Positions 13,047-18,008 of a stretch of 18,008 bases of DNA are shown one piece after another (the stretch's first letter is position 1; each line of letters starts with the position of its first letter). Made by a program: the position numbers and the translations under genes. The notes beneath the pieces are model-generated. The model had not been told where the DNA came from. It worked only from the letters and a program-made list of their open reading frames with translations, and made no database searches. Source of the stretch: Acidimicrobiales bacterium (GTDB lineage: Bacteria > Actinomycetota > Acidimicrobiia > Acidimicrobiales > Acidimicrobilacustridaceae); assembly GCA_023261915.1 (NCBI GenBank), contig JALRFT010000090.1, forward strand, positions 1 through 18,008, given 5' to 3'.

Positions 13047-13843
13047 GCGATTCCTCCACGGCCGGCACCAAGATGACGACTCCACTTCTCGTCGTCGACG
13101 GCATCAGCCTCCGATTCGGCGGTGTGCAGGCGATCACCGACATGTCCTTCGACGTGAATCGTGGCGAGTTGTTCGCAGTGATCGGACCTAATGGTGCCGG
13201 CAAGACCTCGATTTTCAACTGCATCAATGCCGTCTACAAACCACAGCAGGGCTCGATCAGACTCGACGGCACCGAGATTGTGGGGATGCACCCCCGCGAG
13301 ACCGCCGAGATGGGCGTGGCCCGGACGTTCCAGAACCTCGGGCTGTTCGGCAACCTCGACATCGTCGACAACCTCATGCTGGGACGTCACCACCTCATGA
13401 AGACAGGCTTCCTCAGCGGGGCCGTGTGGTGGGGCCGGGCCAAGCACGAGGAGATCAGCAACCGTGCGACGGTGGAGAAGATCATCGACCTGCTGGAGTT
13501 GGGCAACTTCCGGCGCAAGCCGGTGGGCATGCTCCCCTACGGCATCCAGAAGCGGATCGAACTTGGTCGATGCCTCGCCATGGAGCCCCGGTTGCTCCTC
13601 TTGGATGAGCCTGTCGCCGGCATGAACCTCGAAGAGACCGAGGACATGGCCCGCTACATCCTCGAGGTCCGTTCCAGTCTCGACGTCACCATGATCATGG
13701 TCGAACACGACATGCACGTAGTCATGGATCTCGCCGATCGGGTCATGGCCGTGGACTTCGGTATTCGACTGGCCACGGGCACTCCTGAAGAAGTCCAACA
13801 GGACCAACGGGTCATCGACGCCTACCTGGGGAAAGCCTCATGA
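13043..13843 (+). CDS. livG: Branched-chain-type ABC transporter ATP-binding protein LivG
   Basis: Second ATPase of the Liv-type importer, pairing with LivF under the LivH/LivM permeases. 266 residues: Walker A GPNGAGKTS (48-56), ARTFQNLGLFGNLDIVDNL around the Q-loop (LivG-specific FQNxxLF), degenerate signature LPYGIQKR (164-171) in place of LSGGQ as is normal for LivG, Walker B LLLLDEPVAGMN (184-195), and the His switch H222 in VEHDM. The insert between residues 115 and 140 (HHLMKTGFLSGAVWWGRAK) is the usual LivG spacer. It overlaps both neighbours as ATGA (livF upstream, acyl-CoA synthetase downstream). Confidence 0.94.
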   Translation: MSDSSTAGTKMTTPLLVVDGISLRFGGVQAITDMSFDVNRGELFAVIGPNGAGKTSIFNCINAVYKPQQGSIRLDGTEIVGMHPRETAEMGVARTFQNLGLFGNLDIVDNLMLGRHHLMKTGFLSGAVWWGRAKHEEISNRATVEKIIDLLELGNFRRKPVGMLPYGIQKRIELGRCLAMEPRLLLLDEPVAGMNLEETEDMARYILEVRSSLDVTMIMVEHDMHVVMDLADRVMAVDFGIRLATGTPEEVQQDQRVIDAYLGKAS

Positions 13844-15681
13844 CCGCCGTCGCCCCCCAGTCCCGCCTCCTTACCGATCCACTCGACGCCGTCAGCCTCC
13901 CCGAGGTCCTCGTGCACCGAGCACACACCAGTCCGCGCACGGTGGCACTGCGAAAGAAGATGCTTGGTAGATGGAAGGAATACGACTGGGAGACGTACGC
14001 CCGCCGAACTGCCGCCACCATGGCGGGACTTCGCACCCTTGGCGTCGAGCGCGGTGACAAGGTCGCCATCCACGCCGAGAACCGACCAGCGTGGGTATTC
14101 GCCGATCTTGCCATTCAAGCCATGGGCGCAATCAGTGTCGGGGTCTACCCGACGAGTCCGGCAACCGAGGTCGAGTACCTACTGACCCACTCTGAGGCCA
14201 AGGTCGTCATCGTTGAGGATGAGGAGCAGTACGACAAGACCGCCGAGGTCCGCGGCAATCTGCCCCACCTCCGCCATATCGTCGTCGTCGATCCTCGCGG
14301 TGTCCGTCACGACGGCGACGGCACGGTCCTCACGCTCGCCGACGTGGAGGCCCTTGGTGAGGGTGCGACGATCGACGATCTTGCCGAGGCGTCGTCACGA
14401 CTCGCCAGCGACGACGTCGCCATCATCGTGTACACCTCGGGAACCACTGGTCCGCCCAAGGGAGCCATGATTTCCCACGGGAACCTGATGGCCGCAGCCC
14501 GCTCGGCGCGAGCCATCTACGACGTGTCCGCCGATGACGACGTGCTCAGCTACCTGCCGCTGTGTCACATCGCTGAACGACTGATCTCGGTCGTCAATGC
14601 CATCGGTCTCGGCTACCGGGTCAACTTCGGTGAGGGTGGCGACGCCCTGCTCACCGACCTCGGTGAAGTCCAGCCCACCTTCTTCGTCGGGGTTCCCCGG
14701 GTATGGGAGAAGATGCTGGCCGCCGTCGAGATCCGCATGGGTGACGCCTCGCGGCTGAAACGAGCGATGTATCGGTTCTGGAAGTCGCAGGGAGCCCGCA
14801 TCGCCCACAAGCGCATGCGGGGGGGCATGAACCCTCTGGACCACGTTTGGTACGCACTCGGCTGGGCCATGCTCTACCGGTCAACCCGACAGAAGTTGGG
14901 TCTGATGCGTGTCCGCAACGCCGTGTCGGGTGCGGCGCCGATCTCCCCCGCCGTCCTCGAGTTCTTCTGGGCCCTCGGAGTCCCAGTCCGGGAGGTCTAC
15001 GGCCAGACCGAGAACACCGCACAAGCGACGATGATTCCCGCCGAGAACGTCCGCATCGGCACGGTCGGGGTAGCAGTACCGGGCGCCGAGGTCCGCACCG
15101 ACCCCGCCACCGGCGAGATCCTCACCCGGGGTCCCGGCACGTTCGTCGGCTATTACCGCAACCCCGAAGCGACGGCGGAGACCGTTGACCCTGACGGTTG
15201 GCTCCATACCGGTGACGTCGGGGTGATCGATGAGAACGGCTTCCTCACCATCACCGACCGGATGAAGGACATCATCATCACCGCCGGGGGCAAGAACATC
15301 TCGCCATCAGAGATTGAGAACAAGCTGAAGGTCAGTCCTTTCGTCCGTGAAGCCATCGTGATTGGTGACAGTCGCAAATATCTGACCGCCCTCATCGGCA
15401 TCGAATCCGACACCGTCGGGAACTGGGCGACCCGCCAACAGATCCCCTACACCACCTATGCCGATCTGTCGGCCAAGCCCGAGGTCGAGAAGTTGATCGC
15501 TGAGGTAGTCGCCGAGGCCAACGTCGATCTCGCCCAGGTGGAGACCATCAAGGCCTTCCGACTCCTGCATAAAGAACTCGACCAAGAGGACGGCGAGATG
15601 ACGGCTACCCAGAAGGTCAAGCGAGCCGCCATAGCGTCCGAGTTCGCCGATCTCATCGACTCAATGTACGGAGGGGCGTGA
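13840..15681 (+). CDS. AMP-forming acyl-CoA synthetase, long-chain (FadD15-like) type
   Basis: Activates a carboxylic acid with ATP to acyl-AMP and then the CoA thioester. 613 residues, the size of long-chain synthetases of the FadD15/LACS type rather than the roughly 540-residue medium-chain type. Visible ANL motifs are phosphate loop YTSGTTGPPKG (198-208), YLPLCHIAER (238-247), VSGAAPI (362-368), YGQTENT (387-393), GWLHTGDVG (453-461), the hinge region DRMKDIIITAGGKNISPSEIE (473-492), and the A10 lysine region TATQKVKR (588-595; Lys592 or Lys594). It has no signal peptide or membrane helix, so it is cytoplasmic or peripheral. It sits inside a transporter operon: its ATG overlaps the livG stop and livH starts 4 nt after its stop. 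This placement suggests the imported compound is its substrate; the chain type is not readable. Confidence 0.92.
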   Translation: MTAVAPQSRLLTDPLDAVSLPEVLVHRAHTSPRTVALRKKMLGRWKEYDWETYARRTAATMAGLRTLGVERGDKVAIHAENRPAWVFADLAIQAMGAISVGVYPTSPATEVEYLLTHSEAKVVIVEDEEQYDKTAEVRGNLPHLRHIVVVDPRGVRHDGDGTVLTLADVEALGEGATIDDLAEASSRLASDDVAIIVYTSGTTGPPKGAMISHGNLMAAARSARAIYDVSADDDVLSYLPLCHIAERLISVVNAIGLGYRVNFGEGGDALLTDLGEVQPTFFVGVPRVWEKMLAAVEIRMGDASRLKRAMYRFWKSQGARIAHKRMRGGMNPLDHVWYALGWAMLYRSTRQKLGLMRVRNAVSGAAPISPAVLEFFWALGVPVREVYGQTENTAQATMIPAENVRIGTVGVAVPGAEVRTDPATGEILTRGPGTFVGYYRNPEATAETVDPDGWLHTGDVGVIDENGFLTITDRMKDIIITAGGKNISPSEIENKLKVSPFVREAIVIGDSRKYLTALIGIESDTVGNWATRQQIPYTTYADLSAKPEVEKLIAEVVAEANVDLAQVETIKAFRLLHKELDQEDGEMTATQKVKRAAIASEFADLIDSMYGGA

Positions 15682-15685
15682 CCAG

Positions 15686-16582
15686 ATGACCCGCTTCATC
15701 GAGTTCGCCCTTTCCGGCATCGCCCAAGGCTTCGTCTACGCCCTTGTCGCTCTCGGTTTCGTGATCATCTACAAGGCCACCGAGGTCATCAACTTCGCCC
15801 AGGGTGGCCTGCTGACACTCGGTGTCTACCTCGTCTACAACTTCACGTCCGGCCAGTCAGTTCCATTCCCCGTCGCCGTCGTGATGTCAATGGTGGTGAC
15901 CGCCGGAGTGGCGCTGCTCTTTGAGCGACTCGTGCTCAAGCGCATGCTGGGCAACCCCGTGTTCGCGCAGGTCATGGTGACCATTGGACTGTTGTTCATT
16001 CTCCAAAATCTCGTAGTCGCCATCTGGGGGGCCGAACCGCTCAACCTCGGTGACCCGTGGGGCATCAGCACCATCAGCATCGGTGAGGTTGTCATTGAAG
16101 TCCGCGATCTGTGGACCGCCGTCCTCGCCATCGCCGTCCTCGCCGCGTTCTTTCTTTTCTTCCGGTTCTCCAAGGTCGGCCTGGCCATGCGAGCCACCGC
16201 CATCGACCAAGAGGCTGCCCTCGCCCAGGGCATGAGCTCACGCCAGGTGTACATGGCGGCGTGGGGCATCGCCGGAGCCACGGCTGCCATCGCCGGAGTC
16301 GGGGTGGCTGCCGGAGCCAACGGCGTCAGTCCCTCAGTGGAATTCGTCGCCCTCCTCGCTTTTCCCGCCATCATCCTTGGCGGCATCGACTCCCCGCTGG
16401 GCGCCGTCATCGGAGGTCTCATCATCGGCGTGACCCAGAGCCTCACCGCCGGCTACCAAAACGAACTGTTCCCGTGGCTTTGGGCCGGGTTCGATGACGT
16501 CATGCCCTTCATCGTGATGGTCCTCGTTCTCCTCGTCCGCCCCTACGGCCTGTTCGGTACACCAGAGATCAAGAGGGTCTAA
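15686..16582 (+). CDS. livH: Branched-chain-type ABC transporter permease LivH
   Basis: One of two membrane subunits forming the translocation path. 298 residues, about eight hydrophobic helices. Family features are GIAQGFVYALVALGFVIIYK followed by TEVINFAQGG at the N terminus, the cytoplasmic coupling segment GLAMRATAIDQEAALAQGM (165-183) that contacts the ATPases, and LGGIDSPLGAVIGGLIIGV (231-249) near the end. GGAGG at 15670-15674 lies 11 nt before the ATG, and the gene follows the synthetase stop by 4 nt. The TAATG overlap with livM couples the two permeases. The ligand cannot be deduced; the family handles branched-chain amino acids, amides, urea and various carboxylates. Confidence 0.94.
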   Translation: MTRFIEFALSGIAQGFVYALVALGFVIIYKATEVINFAQGGLLTLGVYLVYNFTSGQSVPFPVAVVMSMVVTAGVALLFERLVLKRMLGNPVFAQVMVTIGLLFILQNLVVAIWGAEPLNLGDPWGISTISIGEVVIEVRDLWTAVLAIAVLAAFFLFFRFSKVGLAMRATAIDQEAALAQGMSSRQVYMAAWGIAGATAAIAGVGVAAGANGVSPSVEFVALLAFPAIILGGIDSPLGAVIGGLIIGVTQSLTAGYQNELFPWLWAGFDDVMPFIVMVLVLLVRPYGLFGTPEIKRV

Positions 16583-17724
16583 TGGCACGACAGAGCCCCT
16601 ACCTCATCACGAACTACAGCAAGGATCTCCGGCTTTTCGGTTCGTCGTGGCGACGCGCCGGATTGCTGCTGCTCGCCGCCTTGTTCATCGTTCTCCCCTT
16701 ACAGCTCGACGACTTCTGGCTCAGCCTGTTGGCTACCGTCGGCATCTACGCCATCGGCGCCATCGGACTGAATCTGCTCACCGGCTACGCCGGACAGGTA
16801 TCGCTCGGCCACGCCTTCTTCTTTGGCGTCGGCGCCTACTGTGCGGCGTGGTTCGGCGGTGGTAGCGCGGTCGGCACTCGGGACGGAGTTCTCTTTCTCG
16901 ACCTCCCGATGTTCGTGTGGCTGCCCCTCGCCGGTCTCATCGGAGCTGCTCTGGGTGCGCTGGTGGGCCCGGTGGCATTGCGACTCAGTGGGCAGTATCT
17001 CGCCATCGTCAGCATCGGCCTGCTCTTCGTGGGGGACTGGATCCTCTTGGGCTGGGTTTCAGCGACGAACGGCAGTCAAGGTCTGCGAGTAACCGCCGAG
17101 CCGGCCATCGGACCAGTCAACTTCTCCGACCTCAATATCTTCGGCAGCGCCTTCAGCCCCGAACAGGGTGAGTTCTGGTTCGTCTGGGGCCTAGTGGCCG
17201 TCGTCGCCCTGATGGCCAAGAACATCGTGCGCTCACGACCGGGACGTGCCCTGCAGGCCATCCGTGACCGGGACGTGGCGGCCGAGATCATTGGGGTCAA
17301 TCCGGCCCGGGCCAAGATCGGGGTGTTCGCCCTGTCGAGTGGTATCGCCGCTGTCGCCGGAGGGATGTACGGGATGATCGTGGTGCGAACCGTGACGCCG
17401 GAGACTTTCACCGGCTTCGGTGGCCTCGTCACCTCCATCACCTTCATCGCCATCATCATCGTGGGCGGCATCAGCACCATCAGTGGTGCCATCGTCGGGT
17501 CGCTCGTCGTCGTCACCCTCCGGCAGGTCACCAGTCGATTCGTCGACGTCCTGCCATTTCTCAAGCAGACCCCCAATGATGACGGGCTCATGCTCGTTGG
17601 GCAGTTCAACCTCATCGTCTTCGGCCTGTTGATCATCATCTTCCTGCTCGCCGAACCGCTCGGACTCGTGGCCCTGTGGCGACGGGTGACGACGTACTTC
17701 AAGGCGTGGCCCTTCTCGTACTGA
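16582..17724 (+). CDS. livM: Branched-chain-type ABC transporter permease LivM
   Basis: Second permease, partner of LivH. 380 residues with eight to ten hydrophobic segments. LivM blocks are IGAIGLNLLTGYAGQVSLGH followed by AFFFGVGAY (58-86), LRLSGQYLAIVSIGL (133-147), the coupling loop GRALQAIRDRDVAAEIIGVN (221-240) and IIIVGGISTISGAIVGS (291-307). The N terminus (1-22) is cytoplasmic and polar. An AGAGGG ribosome-binding site lies 4 nt before the ATG, inside the end of livH, and the ATG overlaps the livH TAA. A 74-bp gap with its own promoter-like box separates it from the binding-protein gene. Confidence 0.94.
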   Translation: MARQSPYLITNYSKDLRLFGSSWRRAGLLLLAALFIVLPLQLDDFWLSLLATVGIYAIGAIGLNLLTGYAGQVSLGHAFFFGVGAYCAAWFGGGSAVGTRDGVLFLDLPMFVWLPLAGLIGAALGALVGPVALRLSGQYLAIVSIGLLFVGDWILLGWVSATNGSQGLRVTAEPAIGPVNFSDLNIFGSAFSPEQGEFWFVWGLVAVVALMAKNIVRSRPGRALQAIRDRDVAAEIIGVNPARAKIGVFALSSGIAAVAGGMYGMIVVRTVTPETFTGFGGLVTSITFIAIIIVGGISTISGAIVGSLVVVTLRQVTSRFVDVLPFLKQTPNDDGLMLVGQFNLIVFGLLIIIFLLAEPLGLVALWRRVTTYFKAWPFSY

Positions 17725-17755
17725 CCGCCACCGGCTTCTACCCGTTCGGCGGCCC

Positions 17756-17761
17756 TAAAGT
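17756..17761 (+). promoter_or_regulatory. Possible internal promoter before the binding-protein gene
   Basis: TAAAGT fits TANNNT and lies 37 nt before ATG 17799. The segment after it (17766-17790) is strikingly A/C-rich, with repeated AACCA-like units, and ends in the strong ribosome-binding site AAGGAG (17788-17793), 5 nt before the ATG. A dedicated promoter would let the binding protein be made in excess of the membrane subunits, as is common for ABC importers. Confidence 0.35.
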
Positions 17762-17798
17762 TCCAGTAACCAACTAACCAAACAACCAAGGAGAAACC

Positions 17799-18008
17799 AT
17801 GCGCAGCAACCGAGGGCGAGCCCTTGTTGGCATCGCACTTGCAGTTTCGCTGGTGGTCGCAGCCTGCGGCCGCAGCGAGGAGACCACGTCGGGCGGTGAG
17901 TCCGGTGGCACCAACGCCAACGCCGGCAACCCGCCCGCCGGCGTGCCCGGCTTCGATGGCACCACCATCAGCCTCGGCGTGCTCACCCCCCAGACCAGCC
18001 TGGCGGTC
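17799..18008 (+). CDS. livK: Branched-chain-type ABC transporter substrate-binding lipoprotein (5' part only)
   Basis: 70 codons are visible before the window ends. Residues 1-23 are a lipoprotein signal peptide with basic MRSNRGR, a hydrophobic core and lipobox VAAC (Cys23). A Gly/Ser/Thr/Asn-rich linker (24-50) follows, then GFDGTTISLGVLTPQTS, the typical first strand of a type-1 periplasmic-binding fold ('ITIGVLTPxTG'). With livF, livG, livH and livM directly upstream it is the likely ligand receptor, tethered outside the membrane. It has the best Shine-Dalgarno in the window (AAGGAG, 5-nt spacing). The ligand pocket lies outside the window, so specificity is unknown. Confidence 0.85.
   Translation, partial: MRSNRGRALVGIALAVSLVVAACGRSEETTSGGESGGTNANAGNPPAGVPGFDGTTISLGVLTPQTSLAV

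Noticed and set aside
17725..17752. Possible terminator between livM and livK (CCGCC ... GGCGG)
   Set aside because: Only five pairs around an 18-nt loop, no T-run, and the operon logically continues into the binding-protein gene.
1..18008. Search for CRISPR arrays, insertion sequences, phage, toxin-antitoxin or defence genes
   Set aside because: No spaced direct repeats, transposase or integrase motifs, or terminal inverted repeats were seen. The tRNA 3' end is not duplicated nearby, so no attachment site is supported.

Overview
The window is gene-dense, high-G+C DNA (roughly two thirds G+C by eye) and looks like an actinomycete chromosome. An acidimicrobial-type or other non-mycobacterial actinobacterium fits best. 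Pointers are actinobacterial-style lipoproteins, an LCP cell-wall ligase with a LytR_C domain, an FrhB/F420-type iron-sulfur protein, abundant acyl-CoA enzymes, GTG starts, and many starts that sit 6-9 nt after a TANNNT box, as expected of leaderless mRNAs. The genus cannot be fixed from this sequence alone. I see no insertion sequence, phage gene, CRISPR array or rRNA.

Layout. (1) 1-4484, minus strand: lysA (diaminopimelate decarboxylase) followed by a GH2 beta-galactosidase gene that overlaps it (stop/start overlap GTGA) and runs off the left edge. (2) 4485-4653: a regulatory region with a 24-bp near-perfect palindrome, then tRNA-Arg(CCG) with encoded CCA. (3) 4749-6753, plus strand: an unknown polytopic membrane protein, ppnP (nucleoside phosphorylase) and a secreted lipoprotein esterase of the PHB-depolymerase/CE1 type. 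(4) 6763-10289, minus strand: LCP family protein, an acyl-CoA dehydrogenase and a small four-helix membrane protein. (5) 10327-12020: an FrhB-type Fe-S flavoprotein (plus) converging on a small lipoprotein gene (minus). (6) 12145-18008, plus strand: a branched-chain-type ABC transporter operon in the order livF-livG-acyl-CoA synthetase-livH-livM-livK (last gene cut by the window edge). It is preceded by a possible 16-codon leader ORF.

How the parts work together. The most coherent unit is the transporter operon. Two ATPases, two permeases and a lipoprotein binding protein flank a long-chain-type acyl-CoA synthetase, translationally overlapped with the ATPase gene. This suggests uptake of a carboxylic acid (fatty, aromatic or branched-chain) coupled to CoA activation, rather than plain amino-acid import. 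The acyl-CoA dehydrogenase at 8397-9665 could act on such CoA esters but is in a separate unit. The rest are housekeeping, envelope and unknown genes. No section stands out as a defence or mobile system. The less ordinary signals are regulatory: leaderless promoters, a 37-bp divergent promoter pair, the palindrome next to tRNA-Arg, and the leader ORF of the liv operon.
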